From Sulfitobacter guttiformis (GTDB taxonomy: Bacteria > Pseudomonadota > Alphaproteobacteria > Rhodobacterales > Rhodobacteraceae): DNA of 64,000 nt. The stretch spans positions 806,001 to 870,000 of the forward strand of contig NZ_RAQK01000001.1 in assembly GCF_003610455.1 (NCBI RefSeq), read 5' to 3'. Under the pieces are notes generated by a model. It was not told where the DNA came from. It did not search any database and was given only the letters and a program-made list of their open reading frames with translations. A program made the translations under genes and the position numbers. Below are positions 18,439 to 28,515 of this stretch, in pieces; position 1 is the first letter of the stretch; the number at the start of each line of letters is the position of its first letter.

Positions 18439-18836
18439 AGCTCTTTTCCTCCTAAATTCCCCCGAGGTGACCTGATCAAACTACGGCAGCAGCTCGGGAC
18501 ATCCCCACATCCCTTAATCGTAAGCTAAAACAACAGTGTGAGGGAAGTGCAATGTAGGTGTTCGGGGGCCAAGCATGGAGAAAAGTGTCAAATTGAAGCC
18601 ATTATGTTAACAACATAGACAATCTGGCAATTAATCTGACGCGCTAAAATAGCTAGAAGGGCAATCGCCTATCCTCCAACCACTCCACAATGCGCGGTTG
18701 AGTACTCGGCACAGGCCCTCAAAAGATTCGGCCGCGTTCACCTTAATAAGGCGCAAGCTGCAACCTTCGCTCAACATATAGTATATTGGAGACACTTAAC
18801 GGGCCTATCTGGCCCTTGCCCCCACAGCGACCTCGC
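18439..18836. other. Intergenic region, OmpA-like/miaB
   Basis: These 398 bases hold no supported gene. The left end carries the AGGAGG ribosome-binding site of the OmpA-like gene. A small inverted repeat TATGTT-AAC-AACATA at 18603-18617 could be an operator. GGGCC-AGATA-GGCCC near 18800 downstream of miaB can form a hairpin but has no T-run. Confidence 0.5.
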
Positions 18837-20162
18837 TTACAACTCGACTGCCGTAAGGGAATTGGTCATGGCCCGGGTACACCGAACGCGCACAACATCG
18901 CCGATCTGTGCCGTGGCATTGTCAATATGGACCGAGTGGAGATATTCTGACTTACCCAGCATTTGGCCCGCGTTGCGGCCTGCCTTTTCCACCAATACAG
19001 ACAAATCACGCCCAACCATGCCCTCTTGAATGGCATATTGCTGCCGCGAAATCAGCGCTTGTAACCGCTGGAGCCGCTCGTCAGCCTGCGCGGGATCAAC
19101 TTGAGGGCGTTCGGCAGCGGGTGTGCCCGGGCGCGTGGAATATTTGAAGCTATAGGCGTAACCGTAGTTTACCTCCTCGACCAGATCCATGGTCGCCTGA
19201 AAATCGGCCTCTGTCTCCTCCGGAAAGCCCACTATGAAATCGCCAGACATCATAATATCGGGCCGTACACTGCGGATACGCTCGATCAGGCGCAGATAGC
19301 TTTCAGCCGTGTGGCTGCGGTTCATGCGCTTGAGGATGCGATCAGAGCCGGACTGAACCGGCAGGTGCAGATAAGGCATCAACTGGGGCGTATCGGCATG
19401 GGCAGCAATCAGGTCATCATCCATGTCGTTGGGGTGGGAAGTGGTGTAGCGGATACGCTCAAGTCCGTCGACCTTACCCAAGGCGCGAATAAGCTGCGCG
19501 AGTGTCATGCCCCCGTGATAGGCGTTAACGTTCTGACCCAAAAGCGTGACTTCGCGCACGCCGCGCTCGACAAGTTCCTGTGCCTCGCGAATGACTTTAT
19601 CTGCGGGACGGGAAACTTCGGCGCCGCGGGTATAGGGGACTACGCAAAACGCACAGAATTTGTCACACCCCTCCTGCACAGTCAAAAATGCAGCCGGTGC
19701 GCGCTTCATCTTGGTGCGGCCCTTGAGATGCTCAAATTTGTCTTCTTCAGGGAAATCAGTGTCGAGCGCGCTCAACCCTTGGCGCACCCGCGCCTCCATT
19801 TGTGGGAGGCGGTGATAGGATTGCGGCCCCACCACAAGATCAACAGCAGGCTGGCGACGCATGATCTCGGCGCCTTCGGCTTGGGCCACGCATCCTGTCA
19901 CACCGATTTTAAGATTTGGATTCAGCTCTTTAAGCGGTTTGAGGCGACCCAGCTCCGAATAGACCTTCTCAGCGGCCTTCTCACGGATATGGCAGGTATT
20001 GAGAAGGATCATATCCGCCTCCTCGGCCTTATCAGTGCTCACATATCCCTCAAGGCTCTCTGCCATCCGCTCACTGTCATAGACGTTCATCTGACAGCCG
20101 TAAGTTTTGATAAAAAGCTTCTTTGGCATGTCTGGTTTTGTCTGGTTTTTTGTCTCGGACAT
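18837..20162 (-). CDS. miaB: tRNA-2-methylthio-N6-dimethylallyladenosine synthase
   Basis: The 441-residue radical-SAM enzyme methylthiolates i6A37 of tRNA. The N-terminal iron-sulfur Cys lie in [17 protein letters not shown] and GVTGCVAQ; the radical-SAM motif is CDKFCAFC; a TRAM domain closes the protein (about residues 370-435). The start at MSETKNQT is uncertain; an ATG 11 codons later ([12 protein letters not shown]) is also possible, and neither has a good ribosome-binding site. Confidence 0.95.
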   Translation of the reverse strand: MSETKNQTKPDMPKKLFIKTYGCQMNVYDSERMAESLEGYVSTDKAEEADMILLNTCHIREKAAEKVYSELGRLKPLKELNPNLKIGVTGCVAQAEGAEIMRRQPAVDLVVGPQSYHRLPQMEARVRQGLSALDTDFPEEDKFEHLKGRTKMKRAPAAFLTVQEGCDKFCAFCVVPYTRGAEVSRPADKVIREAQELVERGVREVTLLGQNVNAYHGGMTLAQLIRALGKVDGLERIRYTTSHPNDMDDDLIAAHADTPQLMPYLHLPVQSGSDRILKRMNRSHTAESYLRLIERIRSVRPDIMMSGDFIVGFPEETEADFQATMDLVEEVNYGYAYSFKYSTRPGTPAAERPQVDPAQADERLQRLQALISRQQYAIQEGMVGRDLSVLVEKAGRNAGQMLGKSEYLHSVHIDNATAQIGDVVRVRCTRAMTNSLTAVEL

Positions 20163-20233
20163 GGGGCGCGGCCTGACGGTTAGGAGAAGGATATGGATAC
20201 AGCGCGGCCTAACAGCGGACGCGGCATCTTGCA

Positions 20234-21169
20234 ATGCACGCCGATTTAACCGATTCTATGGCAAAACCCAATTATGATGACCGGGACACCAAAGTCAGCA
20301 TGCGCTATTCCTCCCTCGCCCAGTTTGTGACCGCCCAACGCGATGCCCTCGCGCTGGGCCCAATCGCGATTGTGCTGGTCGAGGATGAAGTGGAAGTTGA
20401 CACCACCCTGCGCCACCATTTGCAGCTGGGGTTCAAACATGTGCTGGCACTTATGCCCGCGATATTCGACCTGCCCCGCGATTTGCAGGAAACCGTGCAC
20501 CGCATAGATTTTGACATGAGCGGAGATGGTGCAACCGAAATGGCCGTGAATACAATCATTGCTGCCGCACCTAAACAATGGATTTTCTACTGCTATAACG
20601 CCGAATATCTTTTTTACCCATTCTGCGAAACGCGTGCGATCACAGAGATGCTCGCCTTTCATACCGAAGAGCGGCGCTCGTCCATGCTCACTTATATCAT
20701 CGATCTTTATGCCGACGATCTGGACCAGTGCCCGAATGCAGTCTCGCTCGACAACGCCCACCTCGATCGCTCCGGCTATTACGCGTTAGCACGTCACGAC
20801 GCTGCAAACGAAGGGCACCCAAAGGAGCGGCAGCTGGATTTCTATGGGGGCCTGCGCTGGCGCTATGAGGAGCACGTTCCCGCCGCCCGACGTAAAATTG
20901 ACCGTATCGCAATTTTTCGCGCGACAGCTGGCCTTAAATTGCGCGATGACCACACCTTTTCGAATGAGGAATTCAACACCTATGCCTGCAAATGGCACCA
21001 TAATCTGACCGCGACAATTTGCTCTTTCCGCACAGCAAAGGCGCTGAAATCAAATCCGGGCAGCCGGTATGAGATCAATACGTTCAAATGGCACAATTCG
21101 GCCCCGTTCGAGTGGCACTCGCGCCAGTTGCTGGATCTGGGATTGATGGAGCCTGGTCAGTGGTTCTAG
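20234..21169 (+). CDS. Glycosyltransferase family 2-like protein
   Basis: The 311-residue protein resembles GT-A glycosyltransferases of the family 2 type: an N-terminal alpha/beta region [20 protein letters not shown], then [15 protein letters not shown] where a DxD-type metal motif would be expected but reads NAE. A Trp/His-rich C-terminal part ([27 protein letters not shown]) follows. It is divergent from miaB. The start may instead be the ATG eight codons later (MAKPNYDD). The assignment rests on the general pattern only, so it is tentative. Confidence 0.55.
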   Translation: MHADLTDSMAKPNYDDRDTKVSMRYSSLAQFVTAQRDALALGPIAIVLVEDEVEVDTTLRHHLQLGFKHVLALMPAIFDLPRDLQETVHRIDFDMSGDGATEMAVNTIIAAAPKQWIFYCYNAEYLFYPFCETRAITEMLAFHTEERRSSMLTYIIDLYADDLDQCPNAVSLDNAHLDRSGYYALARHDAANEGHPKERQLDFYGGLRWRYEEHVPAARRKIDRIAIFRATAGLKLRDDHTFSNEEFNTYACKWHHNLTATICSFRTAKALKSNPGSRYEINTFKWHNSAPFEWHSRQLLDLGLMEPGQWF

Positions 21170-21527
21170 AAGATCTGCCTCCGGATTGGCGAGCGCGGAT
21201 AAGTGCGCAAGGCAGTTTGAACAATCCCACGCAGTTTACGCAGCGCTGGCTGGCACCTGTCGCGTATTGCTGACCCCGATCGCCGGATCTTCGACCATTG
21301 CACACAATTGTGTATCAACACGCCGAGCCCACGGCAGAGCGGCTATTGCTGCCAAGCCAATTGTCCGCCCCGCTACTTGCGACTGCGGGAGCGGCAACCG
21401 GTCAGCTGCACTTCGCAGGACGTCAAACTTAACTTCATCGTGCCGTCGACCTTCCAAGCGCGGCCAAATTTTGGCCGCTGCACAAAAAGGACGTGCAGCG
21501 CGGCGCGACAGCCACTAGAGGAGGGAT
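21170..21527. other. Intergenic region with palindromes
   Basis: These 358 bases contain no convincing gene. They hold two perfect palindromes, ACACAATTGTGT at 21302-21313 and a nine-base-pair inverted repeat at 21460-21478, and end with the AGGAGG ribosome-binding site of the methyltransferase gene. The sequence is less biased in codon-like pattern than its neighbours. Confidence 0.5.
21460..21478. repeat. Perfect inverted repeat, possible operator or hairpin
   Basis: GCGGCCAAA and TTTGGCCGC flank one T. The near absence of a loop makes it a poor RNA hairpin but a good dyad for a DNA-binding dimer. It lies 50 bases upstream of the methyltransferase ATG. Confidence 0.5.
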
Positions 21528-22640
21528 ATGGATGAGCCCCAAAATTTCGAGATTTTTCTGGTCACCGTTCCCGGCATGGAAGAAGCCCTGTGCGCCGAGG
21601 CGCTGGAGCGCGGTTTTGCCGGTGCCTTGGCTGTGGCAGGCGGTGTCACTTTTCAGGGCAACTGGCACGATGTCTGGCGCGCCAATCTTTGCCTGCGCGG
21701 TGCCACACGCGTGCTGGCGCGCATAGGCGGGTTTTTGGCGTTCCATCTGGCCCAACTCGACAAGCGCTGCCGCAAATTTCCGTTTGGCGATCTGCTGCGC
21801 AAGGATGTTCCCCTGCGCGTCCAGGTCACTACAAAAGCGTCCAAGATTTATCATGCAGGTGCCGCGACCCAGCGGATCGAGACCGCACTCAAAGACACCC
21901 ATGGCCTGACCCTCGACCCCGAGGCAACGCTCGTGCTCAAAGTGCGGATCGACGACAATAACGTACTCTTCAGCTTGGACACCTCCGGCGAGAGCCTACA
22001 CAAGCGTGGCCACAAGGAAGCGGTCGGCAAAGCGCCTATGCGTGAAACGCTTGCCTATCTGATGCTGCGGCAGGCGGGATATACTGGGACAGAGCCCGTG
22101 GTCGATCCCATGTGCGGGTCCGGCACGTTTGTGATCGAAGCCGCAGAAATTGCAGCAGGGCTTTTACCCGGTCGCTCGCGCAGTTTTGCGTTTCAGGACC
22201 TTGCCAACTATGACGAAGCCGCGTTCACGGCGATGAAGGATGTCCCTCTTACTGTGCCGACCGCGCAATTCTACGGCTCGGACCGTGATGCAGGTGCAAT
22301 CCGTATGGCCACCGCGAATGCGGAACGTGCAGGTGTTGCGGGATACACACATTTCGCCAATTACGCCGCAGGGGAACTGATGCCCCCCGAAGGGCCCAAG
22401 GGCCTGGTGATTGTCAACCCGCCATACGGGGCGCGCATCGGCAACAAAAAACTGCTCTATCCGCTTTACGGTACATTGGGCCAAACCATGCTGACACGGT
22501 TCAAGGGTTGGCGCGTCGCCCTCGTCACTTCGGAGCCGTCTTTGGCGAAGGCCACCGCGCTTCCGTGGAAGCCGCTAGGCCCTGCCATCGCGCATGGTGG
22601 CATGAAAGTCTGGCTTTGGCAGACCCCCCCCCTCAGATAG
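21528..22640 (+). CDS. THUMP-domain class I RNA methyltransferase
   Basis: The 370-residue protein has an N-terminal THUMP region (about residues 50-155) and a C-terminal Rossmann methyltransferase with DPMCGSGTFVIEA (SAM binding, near residue 191) and NPPYGARIGN (the catalytic NPPY motif for N2-guanine or adenine methylation). It resembles the N-terminal half of RlmL and TrmN-like enzymes, so rRNA or tRNA is the probable substrate. AGGAGG lies just upstream of the ATG. The kdsA gene follows after nine bases. Confidence 0.9.
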   Translation: MDEPQNFEIFLVTVPGMEEALCAEALERGFAGALAVAGGVTFQGNWHDVWRANLCLRGATRVLARIGGFLAFHLAQLDKRCRKFPFGDLLRKDVPLRVQVTTKASKIYHAGAATQRIETALKDTHGLTLDPEATLVLKVRIDDNNVLFSLDTSGESLHKRGHKEAVGKAPMRETLAYLMLRQAGYTGTEPVVDPMCGSGTFVIEAAEIAAGLLPGRSRSFAFQDLANYDEAAFTAMKDVPLTVPTAQFYGSDRDAGAIRMATANAERAGVAGYTHFANYAAGELMPPEGPKGLVIVNPPYGARIGNKKLLYPLYGTLGQTMLTRFKGWRVALVTSEPSLAKATALPWKPLGPAIAHGGMKVWLWQTPPLR

Positions 22641-23495
<855 letters not shown>

Positions 23496-23497
23496 GC

Positions 23498-23545
23498 AAA
23501 GCGCCCCCTGCCTACCGATACGGCGGGCAGGGTAGAGAGCGCTTA
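23498..23545. terminator. Hairpin between convergent kdsA and fabI
   Basis: An outer AGCGC/GCGCT pair encloses CCCTGCC / GGCAGGG (23506-23512 with 23526-23532). It lies just past both stop codons. No T-run follows on either strand, so efficiency is uncertain. Confidence 0.45.
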
Positions 23546-24334
23546 GAGGTTTTCTGCCTGCGGCATCCCAAGCACGTGATAGCCGCCGTCGACATGAATA
23601 ATCTCGCCTGTCGTGCAAGCACCTGCATCAGACGCAAGGTAGACCGCCGTGCCGCCAACCGCTTCGAGCGTCGCATTCTCCCGCATCGGCGCGTTCATAC
23701 CAGTATGCTTGTAAGTCTTGCGCGCCCCGCCAATGGCCGCCCCTGCCAGTGTCTTCATCGGACCGGGCGAGATTGCGTTCACGCGGATGCCCTCTGGCCC
23801 CAGATCATTCGCCAGATAGCGGGTGGCACTTTCCAAAGCGGCCTTGGCCACGCCCATAACGTTGTAGTTCGGCACGACTTTATTGGAGCCTTGATAGGTG
23901 AGCGTGAGCAGCGTACCACCGTTTTCGACCATCAGCGGGTGGGCGCGGCGCGCCACCTCGATGAAGCTGTAGGCCGAAATATCCATTGAGTGTTTGAAAT
24001 TGGCACGAGACGTATTCAGGAACCGGCCCGTCAGCTCGGACTTATCCGAAAACGCAATGGCGTGGACCACAAAATCAATCGTCGCCCAGCGCGCCCCAAG
24101 TTCGGAAAACGCGGTGTCGAGTGACGCATCATCGGTCACATCCACGTCCACCATAAAGTCGGACCCGACACTCTCGGCCAGTGGCTTGAGCCGTGAGCCG
24201 AACGCCTCGCCCTGATAGGTAAAGGCCAGCTCAGCCCCCGCCTCGGCCATCGCTTTCGCTATGCCCCACGCGATAGAGCGCTCGTTTGCGACGCCCATAA
24301 TCAGTCCGCGCTTACCGCTCAGCATTCCACTCAT
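23543..24334 (-). CDS. fabI: Enoyl-[acyl-carrier-protein] reductase (NADH)
   Basis: The 263-residue SDR-type reductase completes each elongation cycle of fatty-acid synthesis. It has the cofactor-binding GVANERSIAWGIA near residue 15, the catalytic Tyr and Lys spaced YNVMGVAK, and NAISPGPMKTLA. It starts 11 bases after fabB stops and lies in the fabA-fabB-fabI order on the minus strand. Confidence 0.97.
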   Translation of the reverse strand: MSGMLSGKRGLIMGVANERSIAWGIAKAMAEAGAELAFTYQGEAFGSRLKPLAESVGSDFMVDVDVTDDASLDTAFSELGARWATIDFVVHAIAFSDKSELTGRFLNTSRANFKHSMDISAYSFIEVARRAHPLMVENGGTLLTLTYQGSNKVVPNYNVMGVAKAALESATRYLANDLGPEGIRVNAISPGPMKTLAGAAIGGARKTYKHTGMNAPMRENATLEAVGGTAVYLASDAGACTTGEIIHVDGGYHVLGMPQAENL

Positions 24335-24345
24335 ATACCTGATCC

Positions 24346-25575
24346 TTAACCGTTATATTTTGAAAGGATCATGGATCCGTTCGTGCCGCCAAAGCCGAAC
24401 GAGTTGGTCATCACAGAATCCAGCCCCGCATTATCCACGCGTTTCGTAGCGATTTCCGCAGGGTCGAGCCGCTCGTCCAGTGTGTGAACGTTTATCGACG
24501 GCGCAATGAAATCATCTTCGAGCATTAGAAGACAGAATATCGCCTCCAGAGCGCCTGCAGCACCTTGGGCGTGGCCAGTCATGGATTTCGTAGAGCTGAC
24601 CGGCGGTGTCGACCCTTTTCCAAACACACGGCGCACCGCCTCGATCTCACCGACATCGCCAACCGGCGTGGATGTACCATGCGCGTTAATATAGCTGACT
24701 TTGCGGTCCTCTGGCAGCGTACTGAGCGCAAGGCGCATGGCGCGCTCTCCGCCCTCGCCACTCGGTGCGACCATGTCATGGCCGTCAGATGTGGCTGCGT
24801 ATCCGGTCACTTCGGCGTAAATCTTCGCGCCGCGTGCCAGCGCATGATCCAGATCCTCCAGAACCACCATACCGCCACCGCCAGAGATCACAAAACCGTC
24901 ACGGTCCTGATCAAACGCACGGCTCGCCAGCTCTGGTGTATCGTTATATTTACTGCTCATCGCCCCCATAGCATCAAACAGGCATGATAGCGTCCAATCC
25001 AGCTCCTCACCGCCGCCCGCAAACATAACATCCTGCTTCCCCATCATAATCTGCTCTGCCGCATTGCCGATGCAATGCAGCGAGGTCGAGCAGGCGGAGG
25101 TAATGGAATAGTTAATGCCCTTGATTTTGTACGCGGTCGATAGGTTCGCACTCACTGTGGAACTCATGCATTTGGGCACAGCAAATGGCCCGATCCGCTT
25201 TGTCGCACCCGAGCTTTTTACGACTTCATGGGCCGTAAGTATTGCAGATGTAGAAGGGCCGCCGGAGCCTGCAACCAGACCTGTGCGCGGGTTCGAAATT
25301 ACTTCTTCGGATAGTCCCGCATCCTCGATCGCCTGCCCCATCGCAAGGTAGGCATAGGCCGCACCCGGCCCCATAAAACGGAAAGTCCGCTTGTCTATAT
25401 GGTCGACCGGATCAATCTTGAGGGTCCCCGCGATACGGCTGCGAAACCCGTGCTCGACCATCTCTGGCGCAGCAGTGATACCGCTGGTACCGGCCTTGAG
25501 CGATGCTTTGACCTCGGTGGCATTATTTCCGATGGAGGATATGATCCCCAAACCTGTGACGACGACGCGGCGCAT
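24346..25575 (-). CDS. fabB: 3-oxoacyl-[acyl-carrier-protein] synthase I
   Basis: The 409-residue condensing enzyme elongates unsaturated acyl-ACP. The Cys-His-His triad is visible in [20 protein letters not shown] and [10 protein letters not shown]. The FabB type is supported by the neighbouring fabA. A 94-base gap separates it from the small membrane protein gene upstream. Confidence 0.96.
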   Translation of the reverse strand: MRRVVVTGLGIISSIGNNATEVKASLKAGTSGITAAPEMVEHGFRSRIAGTLKIDPVDHIDKRTFRFMGPGAAYAYLAMGQAIEDAGLSEEVISNPRTGLVAGSGGPSTSAILTAHEVVKSSGATKRIGPFAVPKCMSSTVSANLSTAYKIKGINYSITSACSTSLHCIGNAAEQIMMGKQDVMFAGGGEELDWTLSCLFDAMGAMSSKYNDTPELASRAFDQDRDGFVISGGGGMVVLEDLDHALARGAKIYAEVTGYAATSDGHDMVAPSGEGGERAMRLALSTLPEDRKVSYINAHGTSTPVGDVGEIEAVRRVFGKGSTPPVSSTKSMTGHAQGAAGALEAIFCLLMLEDDFIAPSINVHTLDERLDPAEIATKRVDNAGLDSVMTNSFGFGGTNGSMILSKYNG

Positions 25576-25669
25576 GTGCAGCTCCCTTTATTGACTTGGG
25601 TTCAGGTGTATTTGAGCACACGCATGGGGGCAAGGGATGAAGCCAATACCGCCGCGATACCGGAAACAC

Positions 25670-25864
25670 TCAGATTTTTTGAGCGGGCAAAGCACGACCA
25701 AGCACCAGAAGGCCGATGATCGCCACCAGCGGTGACAGCAGGAGTGATATTAACACCCACCCTACTGCACTACGGTCGCGTGCTTTGGCCATTTTCATTG
25801 GCAGGACAATAAAGACAAAGACACCAAGCGCAAAAATCAGCAATCCGGCAATGATCTCGAGCAT
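25670..25864 (-). CDS. Small two-helix membrane protein between fabA and fabB
   Basis: The 64-residue product has two hydrophobic segments (about residues 3-24 and 35-57) joined by a basic loop KMAKARDRSA, giving a helical hairpin. A strong ribosome-binding site GGGAGGGG sits seven to eight bases before the ATG, and the gene is 25 bases after fabA, which supports it being real. I recognise no family; it could be a small envelope or lipid-synthesis-associated protein. Confidence 0.7.
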   Translation of the reverse strand: MLEIIAGLLIFALGVFVFIVLPMKMAKARDRSAVGWVLISLLLSPLVAIIGLLVLGRALPAQKI

Positions 25865-25889
25865 TGATGCGCCCCTCCCCCCTTCTCGC

Positions 25890-26399
25890 TCAGCTTTCGC
25901 TCAGCGCGACTTTCATATCGGTGACCTGATAAATCACCTCACCGTCGGCCTCGACCGTACCGCTGGCCACACCCATGGTAAGACGGCGGGTCTGGATCGC
26001 CTTCGTGAAGTCAATTTTGTAGGTCAGCATTTTGCGATCAGGACGTACCATACCTGTCAGCTTTACCTCGCCCACGCCCAGCGCATAACCGCGCCCCTTC
26101 CAGCCGCGCCAGCCCAGATTAAAGCCGGTCAATTGCCATAATCCGTCCAGCCCCAGACAGCCCGGCATGATCGGGTTGCCCGGAAAATGGCAATCGAAGA
26201 ACCAAAGATCAGGTGTGATATCGAATTCGGCTACGATATGGCCTTTGCCATGGGCGCCGCCATCGGCCGAAACATCCGTGATACGGTCCATCATCAGCAT
26301 CGGCGGCGCAGGGAGTTGGGCATTGCCAACCCCGAACAACTCACCGCGAGCGCATTTCAGGAGGTCTTCTTTGTCAAAACGGGTGGGGAAATCGGACAT
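25890..26399 (-). CDS. fabA: 3-hydroxydecanoyl-[acyl-carrier-protein] dehydratase/isomerase
   Basis: The 169-residue hot-dog enzyme introduces the double bond for unsaturated fatty acids without oxygen. The catalytic His lies in [14 protein letters not shown] and the Asp in LGLDGLWQL. It is divergent from irr, as in many alphaproteobacteria, with about 220 bases of shared control region. Confidence 0.97.
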   Translation of the reverse strand: MSDFPTRFDKEDLLKCARGELFGVGNAQLPAPPMLMMDRITDVSADGGAHGKGHIVAEFDITPDLWFFDCHFPGNPIMPGCLGLDGLWQLTGFNLGWRGWKGRGYALGVGEVKLTGMVRPDRKMLTYKIDFTKAIQTRRLTMGVASGTVEADGEVIYQVTDMKVALSES

Positions 26400-26563
26400 G
26401 GTATACTCTCCTGCGGTAATTCTGATCTGTTTTCACCTAACACCGTGGCCCTGCGCGCTGCAAGAGGGCGGCAAGCGCCAAGTTAAATCCGGTTTTTAAA
26501 CAACAATACCCATATATTTCGCCAACAGACATTACACCGCACACTGTGTCGCAGCATTTCCAA

Positions 26564-26593
26564 TTGAAACCCCGCACCATCCCGCCTTATATT
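26564..26593 (+). promoter_or_regulatory. Candidate irr promoter
   Basis: TTGAAA (26564-26569) and TATATT (26588-26593) are 18 bases apart, a near-consensus sigma-70-type promoter. The -10 runs straight into the inverted repeat at 26592-26608. Confidence 0.65.
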
Positions 26594-26608
26594 GAGAGCA
26601 ATTCTCAA
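26592..26608 (+). promoter_or_regulatory. Putative iron-regulator operator upstream of irr
   Basis: TTGAGA and TCTCAA flank a five-base spacer GCAAT. The dyad overlaps the end of the -10 and the expected start site, ideal for repression. Its form resembles binding sites of the Fur superfamily (Irr iron-control elements have a related dyad), so self-control or control by another iron sensor is plausible. Confidence 0.5.
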
Positions 26609-26619
26609 AGAGGTCGAAC

Positions 26620-27039
26620 ATGTCGCAGACACAGCTCGAAACCGGAACCAAATGGCTTGCTACGGCAGGTCTGCGCCCGACGCGCCAGCGCTTGACGCTG
26701 GCAACGTTGCTGGTGGGGGACGGCAATCATCGCCATGTCACAGCAGAAAGCCTGTTTGAAGCGGCAAAAGATGGCGGCGACAGCGTGTCACTGGCAACAG
26801 TCTATAACACTCTGCGCGCTTTTTGTGATGCCGGCCTTTTGCAAGAGGTCACAGTGGACGGTTCGCGTAGTTATTTCGACACGAATACACGCGACCACCC
26901 CCATTTCTTCTGGGAAGACGAGGCACGGCTGACCGATGCCCCTTCCGACCAGTTGGTTATTGCGCGGCTGCCCGACGCTCCGGAAGGGGCCGAAATCGCG
27001 TCGGTCGATGTAGTTATCCGCCTGCGCAAAAAAGCCTGA
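26620..27039 (+). CDS. irr: Irr-type iron response regulator (Fur family)
   Basis: The 139-residue protein has a winged helix with GLRPTRQRLTLATLL and SLATVYNTLRAF, then a dimerisation part containing DTNTRDHPHFFWED. The Fur-type Cys metal site is absent and HPHFF lies where Irr has its His-rich motif, supporting Irr rather than Fur. In alphaproteobacteria Irr controls heme and iron genes and is sensitive to heme. Divergence from fabA agrees. The stop overlaps the next start by one base (TGATG). Confidence 0.9.
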   Translation: MSQTQLETGTKWLATAGLRPTRQRLTLATLLVGDGNHRHVTAESLFEAAKDGGDSVSLATVYNTLRAFCDAGLLQEVTVDGSRSYFDTNTRDHPHFFWEDEARLTDAPSDQLVIARLPDAPEGAEIASVDVVIRLRKKA

Positions 27040-27839
27040 TGCCCCACAACTTGGTGTCTAAAGACGATATCGACACCTACCAGCGCGATGGCATCGTCAT
27101 CGTTCGCGGCCTATTCGCGGATCACGTTGACACTTTACGTGCAGGCATTGCACGCAACATGGAAACTCCGGGCCCATACGCGTCGAACAACGACAAAGCT
27201 GGCGAGCGAGGGCGTTTTTTCGACGACTATTGCAACTGGGAGCGCATCCCCGAATTCCGTGATGTGATCATGTCCTCCGCAGCTGCCGAAGTAGCTGCGG
27301 ATCTGATGTGTTCCGAGGCGGTCCAATTGTTTCATGATCATGTTTTGGTCAAAGAGCCCGGTACGACGATGGCCACCCCGTGGCATCAGGACGGTCCCTA
27401 TTACTTTGTTGATGGTCGACAAAACGTTAGCTTCTGGTCGCCTCTCGATCCGGTAACAGACGCAACTCTGCGTTGTGTTGCAGGATCACATCTGTGGGAA
27501 AAGCCCGTATTGCCGACCAAATGGGCCAAGAACGAACCATTCTTTGATCCCGCACCTTACATGCCCGTCCCTGACCCCGATGCGGAGACCATGGACATCC
27601 GTGAATGGGAAATGGAACCCGGCGATGCGGTAGCATTCAACTTTGGCGTATTACACGGTGCGCGCGGGAACAGCGCCGCTGCACGCCGCCGCGCCTTCTC
27701 GCTGCGACTGCTGGGCGACGATGCGCGCTATACCCAGCGCTCCGGCCCGACATCCCCGCCGTTTCCGGACCATGGTATGGTACAGGGCCAGCGTTTGCGC
27801 GAAGACTGGTTTCCGACACTCTACACCCGCCCTGAATGA
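27039..27839 (+). CDS. Phytanoyl-CoA dioxygenase family oxygenase
   Basis: The 266-residue protein is a predicted Fe(II)/2-oxoglutarate oxygenase. The HxD motif is in TPWHQDGPYYF, the distal His in NFGVLHGARGN, and an Arg for 2-oxoglutarate in the following RRRAFSLRL. The substrate is unknown. It is translationally coupled to irr, so its level may follow iron status, fitting an iron enzyme. Confidence 0.88.
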   Translation: MPHNLVSKDDIDTYQRDGIVIVRGLFADHVDTLRAGIARNMETPGPYASNNDKAGERGRFFDDYCNWERIPEFRDVIMSSAAAEVAADLMCSEAVQLFHDHVLVKEPGTTMATPWHQDGPYYFVDGRQNVSFWSPLDPVTDATLRCVAGSHLWEKPVLPTKWAKNEPFFDPAPYMPVPDPDAETMDIREWEMEPGDAVAFNFGVLHGARGNSAAARRRAFSLRLLGDDARYTQRSGPTSPPFPDHGMVQGQRLREDWFPTLYTRPE

Positions 27840-27840
27840 C

Positions 27841-27873
27841 AAAACGCCGCCTGCGGGACGCAAGCGGCGTTTC
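27841..27873. terminator. Bidirectional terminator
   Basis: AAACGCCGC and GCGGCGTTT pair across a 13-base loop directly after the dioxygenase stop codon and 24 bases before the stop of the convergent FKBP gene. Short T-runs (three or four) follow the stem on both strands. Confidence 0.7.
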
Positions 27874-27896
27874 CAAACAGTCTACCCTACGCAGCT

Positions 27897-28334
27897 TCAG
27901 CTTGCGGGGTCGATCTTTACCAACTCGATATCGAATTGTAGGTCTTTGCCCGCCAGCGGGTGGTTTGCGTCCAGCGTAACAGTCACCTCGTCCACCTCGA
28001 CCACAGTCACAGGCATCGCCTGACCGTCAGGTGTCTGCATCTGGAGCTGGATACCAACATCAAGCGGAATATCCGCAGGAATACCTTCACGGGGTACGGC
28101 CTGACGCATCTCGGGATTTGCCTGACCGTAGGCATCGTCGGCACCGATCTTGACGATCTTCTTTTCGCCGACGGTCATACCGGGGATCGCCACATCGAGG
28201 CCGGGGATGATCTGGCCCGATCCCACCTCGAACGCCAAAGGCTCGCGGCCCTCGGAGCTGTCGAATGTGGTGCCATCCAGCAATGTGCCGGTGTAGTGCA
28301 AATGTACGGTGTCGCCAGCCTTAACTTCGGCCAT
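27897..28334 (-). CDS. FKBP-type peptidyl-prolyl isomerase, SlyD-like
   Basis: The 145-residue cytosolic protein has the FKBP core VHLHYTGTLLDGTTFDSS, PGLDVAIPGMTVGEKK, then an insert-in-flap region of about residues 70-125 and the C-terminal VTLDANHPLAGKDLQFDIELV of the SlyD type. It lacks the His/Cys-rich metal-binding tail of E. coli SlyD. It is probably a chaperone-isomerase. Confidence 0.92.
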   Translation of the reverse strand: MAEVKAGDTVHLHYTGTLLDGTTFDSSEGREPLAFEVGSGQIIPGLDVAIPGMTVGEKKIVKIGADDAYGQANPEMRQAVPREGIPADIPLDVGIQLQMQTPDGQAMPVTVVEVDEVTVTLDANHPLAGKDLQFDIELVKIDPAS

Positions 28335-28515
28335 AAGTAATCTCCAATTTAATCAGGGAATGGTTAGGGAGGCCGCGTATCTGCGCAGGTGCTCCGAAAG
28401 ATGGGCGCACACTGTCAAGCCACGTCCCGAACTGCAACCCCCATTTCACCCTTTTCGACATGCCCGCCTCATGGCACTGTACCTGTGATTAACCCCCAAA
28501 CCGAGCGGAGCCTCC

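Noticed and set aside
20109..20160. Short direct repeat TCTGGTTTTG near the miaB start
   Set aside because: It encodes Gln/Thr-rich residues of the disordered N-terminus and is too short to be informative.
19101..20183. Plus-strand open frame of about 360 codons
   Set aside because: It is antisense to miaB, whose motifs are all present, and has no ribosome-binding site.
26400..26563. Possible small gene in the fabA/irr gap
   Set aside because: Only short frames without ribosome-binding sites; the region is better explained as divergent control DNA.
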